From: Methylocella silvestris BL2
GTDB lineage: Bacteria > Pseudomonadota > Alphaproteobacteria > Rhizobiales > Beijerinckiaceae
Direction of reading: 5' to 3'
NCBI RefSeq assembly: GCF_000021745.1
Contig: NC_011666.1
Location: 558,001-622,000, forward strand
DNA length: 64,000 nt
Below, piece by piece: positions 10,839-21,285 of the stretch. How positions within the stretch are numbered: position 1 is the first letter of the stretch; the number at the start of each line of letters is the position of its first letter. Made by a program: the position numbers and the translations under genes. Below the pieces are notes generated by a model. The model worked only from the letters and a program-made list of their open reading frames with translations. It searched no databases and had not been told where the DNA came from.

Positions 10839-11909
10839 ATGGAGTTGCGCCAACTCGGCCGCACCAATCTCAATGTTCCGGCGATCTGCCTTGGCACCAT
10901 GACCTGGGGCCAGCAGAACACCGACGCCGAGGCCCATGCGCAGATGGACTATGCGCTGGAGCAGGGGGTCAATTTCTTCGACGCCGCCGAGATGTATCCC
11001 ATTCCGCCGAACCCCGAGACGCAGGGCGAGACGGAAAAGATCATCGGGTCCTGGTTCAAGGCGCGGAAAAACCGCGACAAAATCGTGCTCGCGACTAAAG
11101 TCAGCGGCCGCGGCAGCGCGAACTGGCTGCGCGGCGGGACCAAGCCGTACCGGCTGTTCGGCAAGCCGACGGAGCTTAATCGCAAAAATATCTTTTACGC
11201 GGTCGATCAATCGCTGCGGCGGCTGCAAACCGACTATATCGATCTATACCAGCTGCATTGGCCCGATCGGCCGGTTCAGCTGTTCGCGGACCGCTCGACG
11301 ACGTTCCGCGAGCCCGCCAAGGGGCCCGAAAATCCGATTCCCGGGACCGTCGAAATTCTCAATGAACTCGTGAAGGCCGGCAAGATCCGCCATTTTGGCG
11401 TGTCCAATGAGACGTCCTGGGGAACCATGCGCTTTGTCGCCGCGGCGGAAGCCGGCAAGGGCCCGCGCGTCGTCTCGATTCAAAACGCCTATAATCTGTT
11501 GAACCGCACGTTCGAGATCGACCTTGCCGAAATCGCCATGCGCGAAAAGGTCGGGCTGCTCGCCTATTCGCCTTTGCTGCAGGGCTATCTCAGCGGCAAA
11601 TATCAGTGCGGCGCGCGGCCGCCCGGTTCCAGGACAGCCCTGTTTGGCCGCGCCCAGCGCTGCGAGAAGCCGGGCGTCGAAGAAGCGATCGCCAAATATC
11701 TTGCGATCGCGAAGGAATTTGGCCTCGACCCGGCGCAAATGGCGCTGGCCTTCGTGACCTCGCGGCCGTTCGTGACGTCAACGATCATTGGCGCGACGAC
11801 GATGGAGCAATTGAAGACCGATATCGGCTCGATCAAAGTGACGATCCCGCCTGAGCTCGAGGACAGGATCAACGCTGTGCACCAAACAAGCGGCAATCTC
11901 GCGCCCTAA
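10839..11909 (+). CDS. Aldo/keto reductase, Tas-like
   Basis: Probable NADPH-dependent carbonyl reductase of the AKR superfamily, cytoplasmic; the substrate is unknown. It is 356 aa. LGRTNLNVPAICLGTMTWG is the Tas/YajO-type opening. The catalytic tetrad is readable as Asp and Tyr in FFDAAEMYP, Lys in LATKVSG and His in LYQLHWPD. C-terminal cofactor residues lie in TSTIIGATTMEQL. An SD-like GGAGG lies about 9 bases before the ATG. It sits 57 bp after pyrG and converges on queF. E. coli tas is only a sequence relative; the role here is open. Confidence 0.85.
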   Translation: MELRQLGRTNLNVPAICLGTMTWGQQNTDAEAHAQMDYALEQGVNFFDAAEMYPIPPNPETQGETEKIIGSWFKARKNRDKIVLATKVSGRGSANWLRGGTKPYRLFGKPTELNRKNIFYAVDQSLRRLQTDYIDLYQLHWPDRPVQLFADRSTTFREPAKGPENPIPGTVEILNELVKAGKIRHFGVSNETSWGTMRFVAAAEAGKGPRVVSIQNAYNLLNRTFEIDLAEIAMREKVGLLAYSPLLQGYLSGKYQCGARPPGSRTALFGRAQRCEKPGVEEAIAKYLAIAKEFGLDPAQMALAFVTSRPFVTSTIIGATTMEQLKTDIGSIKVTIPPELEDRINAVHQTSGNLAP

Positions 11910-11914
11910 AACGC

Positions 11915-12376
11915 TCACCCGCGCCCGCGATAGGGCGGCACGCCCTGATCCGGCAGCCACAGGCCAGGCGGAGGCGCCCCCGTCGACCAGAATACGTCGA
12001 TCGGCATCCCGCCGCGCGGATACCAATAGCCGCCGATGCGCAGCCAGCGCGGCGCCAGCACGGCGACAAGATCCTTGCCGATCCGCACCGTGCAGTCCTC
12101 GTGGAAAGCGCCACGGTTGCGAAACGATCCCAGATAAAGCTTTAGCGACTTCGATTCGACGATCCATTTGTCCGGCGCATAGTCGATGACGAGGAGCGCG
12201 AAATCCGGCTGCCCGGTCACCGGGCAGAGCGAGGTAAATTCGGGCGCGGTGAAGCGGGCGAGATAAAGCGCTTCCTCATGCGGGTTCGCCACGCGTTCGA
12301 GCGTCGCCTCCTCCGGCGAGCGCGGCGCGGCGACGTTTGCGCCCAGTTGGCTCGCCCCGTCGTGAATTTTGACCAT
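11915..12376 (-). CDS. queF: NADPH-dependent 7-cyano-7-deazaguanine reductase QueF
   Basis: Reduces preQ0 to preQ1 in queuosine tRNA synthesis. It is 153 aa, the short unimodular class. The thioimide-forming Cys is in [12 protein letters not shown]; the NADPH/QueF motif is [14 protein letters not shown]; the acid residue is in FHEDC. It ends 5 bases from the converging aldo/keto reductase and is divergent from the TetR gene. I looked for a preQ1-type riboswitch in the 199 bp upstream and saw none. Confidence 0.95.
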   Translation of the reverse strand: MVKIHDGASQLGANVAAPRSPEEATLERVANPHEEALYLARFTAPEFTSLCPVTGQPDFALLVIDYAPDKWIVESKSLKLYLGSFRNRGAFHEDCTVRIGKDLVAVLAPRWLRIGGYWYPRGGMPIDVFWSTGAPPPGLWLPDQGVPPYRGRG

Positions 12377-12501
12377 GGGGCCTCATTGAGAAGGGGAGGG
12401 CTGACGGGCCGGCCCCGGATTGCTTAGCCCTGATCTCGCCAAACCGCGCCGTTGTTTCAAGCCAATTCTGTGCCTCGCGAACGAAATCAATAATGCAACA
12501 A

Positions 12502-12544
12502 CGTGATGACAGATGTTGAAATCTGTTATCGCGATCGGTATAGC
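12502..12544 (+). promoter_or_regulatory. Promoter and probable operator of the TetR gene
   Basis: A sigma-70-like pair, TTGAAA (12516-12521) and TATAGC (12539-12544), is separated by exactly 17 bases. The -35 box lies inside an interrupted palindrome at 12502-12533 with core arms ACAGAT and ATCTGT separated by 6 bases and outer matching bases beyond a mismatch. This geometry is typical of TetR autoregulation. It also fixes the start of the regulator downstream of 12544. Call made by eye. Confidence 0.6.
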
Positions 12545-12575
12545 TGCAAAACCATATGGCGAGGCTCCGCAGCCG

Positions 12576-13157
12576 ATGAATGACCAACCGCTCACCCCCG
12601 ACGCCATCCTCGACGCCACAGAGGCTGCGCTGCGCCGGTTCGGGCCGACCAAAACCAGCGTCACGGATGTCGCTCGCGCCTTAAAAGTCAGCCACGGCGC
12701 GCTGTACCGGCATTTCGATGGCAAGGCGGAGCTGATCGACGCCGTGGTCGCGCGCTGGCTCGAGCGGCTCGCGGGACCGCTCGCCGTCATTGCGGCCGAG
12801 AACGGCCCGGCGCCCGAGCGGCTGCGGCGCTGGTTCGACGTGCTGATCGCCTCGCAATCGGCCAAGGCAAAAAACGATTCGGATCTGTTTCAGGCTTATG
12901 CCGGCCTGGCCCGCGCCAATCGATCGATTGTCGCCGCCGAGATGGAGCGCCGCGCGACGCATATCGCGAAAATCATCGACGATGGGGCGAAGCAGGGGGC
13001 GTTCGCCGCCATCGATCCCGGCGGAGCCGCGCGGGCGATCCTGGACGCGACAGTCAAGTTCCACCATCCGCTGCATGCGGACGAATGGAGCCGTCCCGAG
13101 GCGTCGCTGAATTTCGACGCGGTATTCCGATTGCTGCTGCGCGGCTTGGCGCAATAG
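12576..13157 (+). CDS. TetR/AcrR family transcriptional regulator
   Basis: DNA-binding repressor with an unknown ligand. It is 193 aa from ATG 12576. The helix-turn-helix is at about residues 27-46 (TSVTDVARALKVSHGALYRHF), followed by the usual GKAELIDAVV. The C-terminal all-helical ligand domain has no recognisable effector signature. An upstream ATG at 12513 is in frame but lies ahead of the predicted promoter, so it is rejected as start. No obvious target operon is adjacent: queF is divergent and the next gene is convergent. The gene probably controls itself and something elsewhere. Confidence 0.85.
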   Translation: MNDQPLTPDAILDATEAALRRFGPTKTSVTDVARALKVSHGALYRHFDGKAELIDAVVARWLERLAGPLAVIAAENGPAPERLRRWFDVLIASQSAKAKNDSDLFQAYAGLARANRSIVAAEMERRATHIAKIIDDGAKQGAFAAIDPGGAARAILDATVKFHHPLHADEWSRPEASLNFDAVFRLLLRGLAQ

Positions 13158-13184
13158 CCCGATCCGGCTCGGGGCATTTTGCAG

Positions 13185-13949
13185 CTAGCGCGAAGCCACC
13201 TTTCGCCATTTCGCCTCGATGCGGCGGGTGATCGCGGCGATTCTTGCCTCATGCGCCGCCCAGAACGCCCGGCTGACCGCCTCGGTCCGAATCCGCGGCG
13301 CGCGGCGCATTGCGGTTCGCAGGCGCGGCCCGGCCGCATCGGCGATCATCGGAACCGAGGCCCCCGCGGCGAAGGGCGAGCCGATGGCGGCAAGATGAGC
13401 GCGCGCGCGGCCGCAATAGATGATTGAAAGCGCCGACATCTGCTCCTCGCCATGGCCGGCGCGATATTTCATCAAGGCCCGGCAGAGATCGCCTCCGGCG
13501 AGGCGCCAGGCCTCGGCGAGATAGGCGACGCCATAGCGGATATTGACTTCAGGCTGAGCGAGTTCGGCGCTGTCGCCGCGAAAGCCGAGCATCGCAGCGG
13601 TCTCCGGCCGCACCTGCATGAGGCCGATTTCGCCGACGCCGCCGATCACGCTCGGGTCATAGCCGCTTTCGATCGAGACGACGGCGTCGGCGATATCGGA
13701 CGGCAGCCCCGTCTTCTCCGCCTCCCGGCGCAGCAGGCCGCGAAATTTCTGCCGCTCTTCGGCAACCCCATCAGAGGCTTGCCCGGCGGGTTCTTGGGCC
13801 TGTTGCGGAGCGCCGCCGCCAAGATCGGTGGGGCGCGCGAGCGGCGTCGGCGTTTGCGCGGGAGCGGCGTCGGGAGCCGCGACGGCGTCATCGGCGCCAC
13901 AGGATGTGCACAATAACACAATCGCAAAGGCTATCCTGCCCGCCGCCAT
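13185..13949 (-). CDS. Exported lytic transglycosylase (SLT domain)
   Basis: Probably cleaves peptidoglycan glycan strands in the periplasm. It is 254 aa. The signal segment (IAFAIVLLCTSC) is followed by a Pro/Ala-rich linker. The SLT domain spans about residues 75-180 with the catalytic Glu in VVSIESGYDP, then GEIGLMQVRPETA, NIRYGVAYLAE and ALMKYRAGH. The Cys at the end of the signal could be lipidated, but the preceding CTS is not a clean lipobox. The C-terminus is basic and unassigned. It converges on the TetR gene 28 bp away. Confidence 0.85.
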   Translation of the reverse strand: MAAGRIAFAIVLLCTSCGADDAVAAPDAAPAQTPTPLARPTDLGGGAPQQAQEPAGQASDGVAEERQKFRGLLRREAEKTGLPSDIADAVVSIESGYDPSVIGGVGEIGLMQVRPETAAMLGFRGDSAELAQPEVNIRYGVAYLAEAWRLAGGDLCRALMKYRAGHGEEQMSALSIIYCGRARAHLAAIGSPFAAGASVPMIADAAGPRLRTAMRRAPRIRTEAVSRAFWAAHEARIAAITRRIEAKWRKVASR

Positions 13950-15579
<1,630 letters not shown>

Positions 15580-15607
15580 CGAGGGCCGAGTGATGCGCCT
15601 CCGTCGC

Positions 15608-15626
15608 CGCCGCTAATTCAGCGGCG
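15608..15626 (+). terminator. Hairpin after eno
   Basis: CGCCGCT and AGCGGCG form a perfect 7-bp stem around AATTC, 29 bases past the eno stop. There is no U tract, so it is a weak terminator candidate or an RNA 3'-end stabiliser. It lies immediately upstream of the MFS gene's SD. Confidence 0.4.
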
Positions 15627-15638
15627 AGGCGGGGGAAC

Positions 15639-16928
15639 TTGCCGCGCCGCCAGGACTTGGAGCGACAAGCTCTCAGCTCCCTTGGCGGTCACGTGCGCCT
15701 TCAATATACGCTCGACGCATTGAATTTCTTTCTGGCCGATGTCCGCGAGGGCCTCGGGCCTTATCTCGCCATCTATCTTTTGACCGAGCGTCATTGGCCG
15801 GAAGACAAGATCGGCCTCGTTATGACGGTGGCTGGACTTGCGGGGATTGTCGCCCAGACGCCGGCGGGCGCGCTGACGGACGCCAGCCGCGCCAAACGCG
15901 CCATCATCATTGTCGCCGCGTTGGTCGTCACAGTCGCCTCGCTTCTTCTTCCCTTCATGCCCTCTTTTGCGCTCGTCGCCGCCTCGCAGGCGGCGGCCGG
16001 CGCAGCGGCGGTGTTTTTTGCCCCCGCGATCGCAGCGATCACCCTCGGTCTCGTCGGCCCAAAGCGGTTCACGCGCCGGATCGGCCGCAACGAAGGTTTC
16101 AACCACGCCGGCAACGCCTTTCTGGCTGCGGTCGCGGGATTATTGGCGTGGAAATGGGGGCCGATGGTCGTCTTCTATCTGATGGCGGCGATGGCCCTGT
16201 TATCCATCGCAAGCGTCCTTGCCGTCGATCCCAAGGCGATCGACCACGAGCAGGCGAGGGGACTTGCGCCGGGCGACGACGCCACGGGCGAAAAGCCGTC
16301 GGCGCTGAAAGTTCTGCTCTCATGCAAGGGCCTTTTGATCTTTTGCCTTTGCTGCGTGATTTTCCATCTCGCCAACGCCGCCATGCTGCCATTGGTGGGC
16401 CAGAAGCTGGCGCTGCAGGATAAGAACCAGGGCACGGCCCTGATGTCGGCGTGCATCGTCGCTGCGCAAATCGTCATGACGCCGATGGCGGCCCTCGTCG
16501 GCCTCAGAGCCGACGTCTGGGGCCGCAAGCCGCTGTTTCTCGCCGCCTTTGCGATTCTGCCGCTGCGCGGTTTTCTTTACACCCTGTCCGACGACCCCAT
16601 CTGGCTTGTCGCCGTGCAAACGCTCGACGGCGTCGGAGCAGGCCTCTATGGCGCGCTGTTTGTTATCGTGGTTGCCGATCTCACGCGCGGCACGGGCCAT
16701 TTCAACCTGGCGCAGGGCGCGGTCATTACAGCGCAGGGGATCGGCGCTGCCGTGAGCACGACCCTGGCGGGATTGATCGTCGTCCATGCCGGCTATTCGG
16801 CGGCCTTTCTCGTACTCGGCGCGATAGCGGCCGGCGGATTTCTGCTTTATCTCTTCGCCATGCCGGAAACGCTTCAGCCCGATCGGCCACAGGCTGCGCA
16901 AATTCCCGCCGTGGCCGCGGCGCGATGA
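15639..16928 (+). CDS. MFS transporter
   Basis: Inner-membrane secondary carrier of unknown substrate. It is 429 aa with about 11-12 hydrophobic segments. The first cytoplasmic loop shows the MFS-type motif GALTDASRAKRAII, and a related GLRADVWGRKPLFL follows in the second half. The start is TTG 15639 after a GGGGGAA stretch; GTG about 50 bases further in (before RLQYTLDALNFF) is a possible alternative because the first 17 residues are hydrophilic. The stop overlaps the next gene as ATGA, so the two transporters are translated together. Confidence 0.82.
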   Translation: MPRRQDLERQALSSLGGHVRLQYTLDALNFFLADVREGLGPYLAIYLLTERHWPEDKIGLVMTVAGLAGIVAQTPAGALTDASRAKRAIIIVAALVVTVASLLLPFMPSFALVAASQAAAGAAAVFFAPAIAAITLGLVGPKRFTRRIGRNEGFNHAGNAFLAAVAGLLAWKWGPMVVFYLMAAMALLSIASVLAVDPKAIDHEQARGLAPGDDATGEKPSALKVLLSCKGLLIFCLCCVIFHLANAAMLPLVGQKLALQDKNQGTALMSACIVAAQIVMTPMAALVGLRADVWGRKPLFLAAFAILPLRGFLYTLSDDPIWLVAVQTLDGVGAGLYGALFVIVVADLTRGTGHFNLAQGAVITAQGIGAAVSTTLAGLIVVHAGYSAAFLVLGAIAAGGFLLYLFAMPETLQPDRPQAAQIPAVAAAR

Positions 16929-18184
16929 GCTTTGGCGAAATAGACTGGGGGGCGATCGACTGGCGCGCGATTGCGACGATCGCGATCTTCCTGGCCACGC
17001 TCTGCGGCGTCGCCGTCGGCCGCGCGCCCGGCTTGCGGATGGACCGCGCCGGCATGGCGCTTGTGGGCGCGGCGCTGATGCTCATCGTCGGCCCGCAGAG
17101 TTTCGAGGAGTCGCTCAAAGCGGTCGACCTCGACACGATCACGCTGCTTCTCGGCATGATGATCATCGTCGCGCAACTGAGGATTTCCGGTTTCTTCGAT
17201 TTTGCAGGCCGGTTTGTGCTCAAGAGAGCGCACGGCCCGCTGACGCTGCTCGCCGGCGTGGTCGCGGTCACGGGATTGCTGTCGGCGTTCCTCGTCAATG
17301 ACGCAATCTGCCTCGCCCTGACGCCGCTGGTCCTTGAAGCGGCGCACAAATTGCGCCGCAATCCCGTCCCCTATCTGCTGGCCGTTGCGATGGCTTCGAA
17401 CGCTGGAAGCGTCGCAACCTTTACCGGCAATCCGCAGAATATGATGATCGGGGTCGCCTCGCATATTCCCTATGGGCAATTCGCCCTAAGGCTGACGCCG
17501 ATCGCCCTTGTTGCGCTGCTTTTGACCTTCTGCCTCATCGCGCTGCTGCATCGCGCTGAGTTTTCAACGAAATTCACCGCCGCTGAGCCGGCGGCCCGAT
17601 CCCCCCTGCATCGCTGGCAGACGGCCAAGGCGGCTCTGGTGACCACCTGCGTGATCGCCGGTTTTTTTGCCGGCGCGCCAGTGGCGAAGGCGGCGATCAT
17701 TGGCGGCTCGCTGCTCCTCGTCTCACGCGCCGTCAATCCGAAAAAGATCTATGCCCAACTCGACGGCGCGCTTCTCTTGATGTTCGCCGGGCTGTTCATT
17801 GTCGTGTCGGGCGCCGAAAAAATTCTGCTGACGCCGACGACGCTGGCGACCGTCGCCGGACTTCGCCTCGACAGTGGCTGGATCCTCTCCGGGGTCGCCG
17901 CCGCCCTGTCCAATCTCATCAGCAACGTTCCCGCGGTGCTGGTCTTGAAACCCTTCCTTGAGGCGCTCCCGGACGCCAATCAAGCCTGGCTCATTGTGGC
18001 GATGAGTTCGACGCTCGCCGGCAATCTGACGCTCGTCGGCTCGATCGCCAATCTTATCGTCGCGGAGCGCGCAAAGCGGTCGGGCGTCGTCATCTCCTTT
18101 CTCGATTATTTCAAGGTCGGCCTACCCTTGACTCTGCTCAGCCTTGGCTTCGGGACCTTCGCGCTGAATGCAGGACCGCGTTAA
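16925..18184 (+). CDS. ArsB/NhaD-type (SLC13-like) ion transporter
   Basis: Predicted inner-membrane anion or Na+/H+ type transporter of the ion-transporter superfamily. It is 419 aa. About ten hydrophobic segments are seen. The two family re-entrant signatures are present: LVNDAICLALTPLV with SNAGSVATFTGNPQN in the first half, and LSNLISNVPAVLVL with STLAGNLTLVGSIANLI in the second. The frame is open upstream inside the MFS gene, but ATG 16925 (ATGA overlap with the MFS stop) is the start. Substrate cannot be read from sequence; arsenite, dicarboxylate and sodium are all possible. Confidence 0.82.
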   Translation: MSFGEIDWGAIDWRAIATIAIFLATLCGVAVGRAPGLRMDRAGMALVGAALMLIVGPQSFEESLKAVDLDTITLLLGMMIIVAQLRISGFFDFAGRFVLKRAHGPLTLLAGVVAVTGLLSAFLVNDAICLALTPLVLEAAHKLRRNPVPYLLAVAMASNAGSVATFTGNPQNMMIGVASHIPYGQFALRLTPIALVALLLTFCLIALLHRAEFSTKFTAAEPAARSPLHRWQTAKAALVTTCVIAGFFAGAPVAKAAIIGGSLLLVSRAVNPKKIYAQLDGALLLMFAGLFIVVSGAEKILLTPTTLATVAGLRLDSGWILSGVAAALSNLISNVPAVLVLKPFLEALPDANQAWLIVAMSSTLAGNLTLVGSIANLIVAERAKRSGVVISFLDYFKVGLPLTLLSLGFGTFALNAGPR

Positions 18185-18217
18185 TCATTCGCTAACCTTC
18201 GTCGGCGAAGTTCGGGC

Positions 18218-18541
18218 ATGGTCATCCGCAGGCGCATCCGCGCGATCGTTTTTCCGCTTCTGCTCTATTGCGTCTCCGGCGCGGCGGGCGGCTATTTCGT
18301 CTGGCACGCCCTGAATGGCGAGCGCGGCCTCAAAACCAACGACGAATATCAGCTGAAGATTGCAGGTTTCCAGACCGAACTCGATGGCCTCAAGGCCGAA
18401 AGCGCCCTGTGGCGCCGCCGGATCGCGCTGATCAATGGCGCCATCGTCGACCGCGATCTCCTTGACGAAGAGGCGCGCGCCCTGATTGGCCGCGCCGACA
18501 AGAATGACCTCGTCGTCATGCTGCCGCGACCGGCGCAATAG
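18218..18541 (+). CDS. ftsB: FtsB-like septum formation initiator
   Basis: Small bitopic division protein that joins FtsL and FtsQ at the septum. It is 107 aa. The basic start (MVIRRRIRA) is followed by one transmembrane helix (IVFPLLLYCVSGAAGGYFVW) and a periplasmic coiled-coil stretch (LKIAGFQTELDGLKAESALWRRRIALI), ending DEEARALIGRADKNDLVVM, as in alphaproteobacterial homologues. Its position just before pdhA matches Rhizobiales order. Confidence 0.88.
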   Translation: MVIRRRIRAIVFPLLLYCVSGAAGGYFVWHALNGERGLKTNDEYQLKIAGFQTELDGLKAESALWRRRIALINGAIVDRDLLDEEARALIGRADKNDLVVMLPRPAQ

Positions 18542-18617
18542 GCCGACCCCTAGCCGCAAAGTACTATCGTCCGCCGCTTGCCTCTGCCGCGGGCAAGGGC
18601 TACGCAGCCTTCAGAAA

Positions 18618-18631
18618 TTGATCTAAATCAT
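18618..18631. promoter_or_regulatory. FNR/FixK-like box upstream of pdhA
   Basis: TTGAT-CTAA-ATCAT matches the FNR/FixK consensus TTGAT-N4-ATCAA at nine of ten positions. It lies 85 bp before the pdhA ATG, suggesting oxygen-linked control of the pyruvate dehydrogenase operon. A single 10-bp match in 64 kb can occur by chance. Confidence 0.45.
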
Positions 18632-18715
18632 TTGGCGCGCGCCGCTCGCTTTCGGCGACAAGCTGCGCTAGCTTGCCTGCGGAAACGCCGAGACGCCAAG
18701 CAAGGAAGGTCCGTG

Positions 18716-19750
18716 ATGGCCGACGCATCAAGCTCCGTCCGCACCGAATCACGGTCCCGGAAAGGGACTGAACCGCCGCCGGCGCCGCCTGTCTTCACCA
18801 AAGAGCAGGAATTCAAGGCCTATCGCGAAATGCTGCTGATCCGGCGCTTCGAGGAGAAGGCCGGGCAGCTCTACGGCATGGGCCTCATCGGCGGTTTCTG
18901 CCACCTCTATATCGGGCAGGAGGCCGTCGTCGTCGGCGTCATGATGGCGGCGAAGCCCGGCGATCAAACCATCACCAGCTACCGCGATCATGGCCATATG
19001 ATCGCCTGCGGCATGGATCCCAAGGGAGTCATGGCCGAACTGACCGGACGACGGGGCGGCTTGTCGAAAGGCAAGGGCGGCTCGATGCACATGTTCTCCA
19101 AGGAGAAGCATTTCTACGGCGGCCACGGCATCGTCGGCGCGCAGGTGCCGCTCGGAACGGGCCTCGCCTTCGCCAATCGCTACCGCTCCAACGGCAATGT
19201 CTCCTACACCTATTTCGGCGATGGCGCGGCCAATCAAGGGCAGGTCTACGAAAGCTTCAATATGGCGGAGCTTTGGAAACTGCCGGTTATTTTCATCGTT
19301 GAAAACAACCGCTACGCCATGGGGACGTCAGTCAAGCGCTCCTCCGCGATGAGCGACTTTTCCAAGCGCGGCCAGAGCTTCAATATTCCCGGCGAACAGG
19401 TTGACGGCATGGATGTCCGCGCGGTCAAGGCGGCGATCGAACGCGCCCGCGACTGGTGCGTCGGCGGCAACGGCCCGATCATCCTTGAGATGCAGACCTA
19501 TCGCTATCGCGGCCACTCGATGTCGGATCCCGCCAAATACCGCTCCAAGGAAGAAGTGCAGAAGATGCGCGAGGAGCATGATCCGATCGAGCAGGTCAGG
19601 GCGCGGCTGCTGCGGGACCACAATGTGCCTGAGGACGAGCTCAAGGCGATCGACGCCGAGGTTCGCGCCATTGTCGCCGAAGCAGTCGACTTCGCCTCGC
19701 ATGACCCCGAGCCCGATCCGGCCGAGCTTTGGACCGATATTCTGAAATAA
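18716..19750 (+). CDS. pdhA: Pyruvate dehydrogenase E1 alpha subunit
   Basis: Thiamine-diphosphate subunit that decarboxylates pyruvate in the PDH complex. It is 344 aa. [23 protein letters not shown] opens the domain; SYRDHGH and [16 protein letters not shown] follow; the ThDP/Mg motif is GDGAANQGQ...ENNRYAMGT; the phosphorylation-loop-like [14 protein letters not shown] is conserved. The frame is open to 18578, but ATG 18716 has AAGGAAGG six bases upstream and is the clear start. First gene of pdhA-pdhB-pdhC-lpdA-lipA. Confidence 0.97.
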   Translation: MADASSSVRTESRSRKGTEPPPAPPVFTKEQEFKAYREMLLIRRFEEKAGQLYGMGLIGGFCHLYIGQEAVVVGVMMAAKPGDQTITSYRDHGHMIACGMDPKGVMAELTGRRGGLSKGKGGSMHMFSKEKHFYGGHGIVGAQVPLGTGLAFANRYRSNGNVSYTYFGDGAANQGQVYESFNMAELWKLPVIFIVENNRYAMGTSVKRSSAMSDFSKRGQSFNIPGEQVDGMDVRAVKAAIERARDWCVGGNGPIILEMQTYRYRGHSMSDPAKYRSKEEVQKMREEHDPIEQVRARLLRDHNVPEDELKAIDAEVRAIVAEAVDFASHDPEPDPAELWTDILK

Positions 19751-19803
19751 GGCGCTTTCGCAAGGCCCGCGGCAAGCGGGCGAGAAGGGTTCAGGGAATT
19801 CCG

Positions 19804-21186
19804 ATGGCGACCAACATTCTGATGCCCGCGCTCTCGCCAACGATGGAGCAGGGCAAACTCGCAAAATGGCTGAAGAAAGAGGGCGATCCGGTGCGCTCCG
19901 GAGACGTTCTCGCCGAGATCGAAACCGATAAGGCGACGATGGAGGTTGAAGCCGTCGACGAAGGAACCCTCGCCAAGATCTTGATTCCGGCGGGTTCCGA
20001 CAATGTCGCCGTCAATACGCCGATCGCCATCCTCGCCGGCGAAGGCGAGGACGCCTCGAAGGCGAGCGTTCCGGAAACCGCGCCGGCGGCCGAGCCCGCC
20101 CCGAACGGGGCAGGCGCGGAACCGCAGGCGGCAAAGCCCGCAACGCTTCAGCCGGCCGCTGCCCCGGCGATCTCGCGCGCGCCGGAATTTCCCGAAGGGA
20201 CCGAGATGGTCTCGACGACCGTGCGCGAGGCGCTGCGCGACGCTATGGCCGAGGAAATGCGCCGCGACGAAAGCGTCTTCGTCATGGGCGAGGAAGTCGC
20301 CGAATATCAGGGCGCCTATAAGATCACGCAAGGCCTGCTGCAGGAGTTCAGCGACCGCCGCGTCGTCGATACGCCGATCACCGAACACGGGTTCGCCGGT
20401 CTTGCCATCGGAGCGGCGATGGCGGGGCTGCGCCCGATCGTCGAATTCATGACCTTCAACTTCGCCATGCAGGCGATGGACCAGATCATCAATTCCGCCG
20501 CCAAGACGCTCTATATGTCCGGTGGACAGATGGGCTGTCCGATCGTATTTCGCGGCCCGAACGGCGCCGCCGCGCGCGTCGCCGCGCAGCACAGCCAGGA
20601 TTACACGGCATGGTTCTCCCATGTTCCGGGTCTTTATGTCGTCGCCCCCTATAGCGCCGCCGACGCCAAGGGCCTGTTGAAGAGCGCCATCCGCGACCCC
20701 AATCCGGTGATCTTTCTCGAAAATGAAATTCTCTACGGGCACAGTTTCGACGTGCCGAAGATCGATGATTTTCTCGTGCCAATCGGCAAGGGCCGCATCG
20801 CCCGCCCCGGCAAGGATGTGACGATCGTGTCCTTCAGCATCGGCATGGTCTATGCGCTGAAGGCCGCCGACGAACTGGCCAAGGATGGGATCGAAGCCGA
20901 GGTCATTGACCTGCGCACCATCCGTCCGATGGATGCCGAACTCATAATCGATTCCGTAAAGCGGACCGGCCGCTGCGTCACCGTCGAGGAAGGCTGGCCG
21001 CAAAGCGGCGTCGGGGCCGAGATCGCCGCCGTGCTGATGGAGCACGCCTTCGATTATCTCGACGCGCCAGTCGCGCGCGTCACGGGCAAGAATGTGCCGA
21101 TGCCCTATGCCGCCAATCTCGAAAAGCTCGCGCTTCCGAACGTCGGCGAAGTCGTCGCCGCGGCGAAAGCCTCCCTCTACGTGTGA
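19804..21186 (+). CDS. pdhB: Pyruvate dehydrogenase E1 beta subunit with N-terminal lipoyl domain
   Basis: Second E1 subunit of PDH. It is 460 aa, longer than the roughly 330 aa of unfused homologues because a lipoyl domain occupies residues 1-80 ([15 protein letters not shown], and the lipoyl Lys in [15 protein letters not shown]). A Pro/Ala linker follows to about residue 130. The E1-beta fold comes next: [57 protein letters not shown], and [10 protein letters not shown] near the C-terminus. This fusion is typical of alphaproteobacteria. The frame runs open back into pdhA; ATG 19804 begins the lipoyl domain. Confidence 0.97.
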   Translation: MATNILMPALSPTMEQGKLAKWLKKEGDPVRSGDVLAEIETDKATMEVEAVDEGTLAKILIPAGSDNVAVNTPIAILAGEGEDASKASVPETAPAAEPAPNGAGAEPQAAKPATLQPAAAPAISRAPEFPEGTEMVSTTVREALRDAMAEEMRRDESVFVMGEEVAEYQGAYKITQGLLQEFSDRRVVDTPITEHGFAGLAIGAAMAGLRPIVEFMTFNFAMQAMDQIINSAAKTLYMSGGQMGCPIVFRGPNGAAARVAAQHSQDYTAWFSHVPGLYVVAPYSAADAKGLLKSAIRDPNPVIFLENEILYGHSFDVPKIDDFLVPIGKGRIARPGKDVTIVSFSIGMVYALKAADELAKDGIEAEVIDLRTIRPMDAELIIDSVKRTGRCVTVEEGWPQSGVGAEIAAVLMEHAFDYLDAPVARVTGKNVPMPYAANLEKLALPNVGEVVAAAKASLYV

Positions 21187-21285
21187 TTTCCGTCCCGGCC
21201 CCGCATCCGTCTTCCCGCAAGGGACGCCGCCCGCCAGATCTGATCTGACAAAAGCCGGCGTTCAGCTCGAGATCAAGAGCCTCCC

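Noticed and set aside
12377-12575. preQ1 riboswitch before queF
   Set aside because: No recognisable conserved aptamer sequence or pseudoknot pattern in the divergent region.
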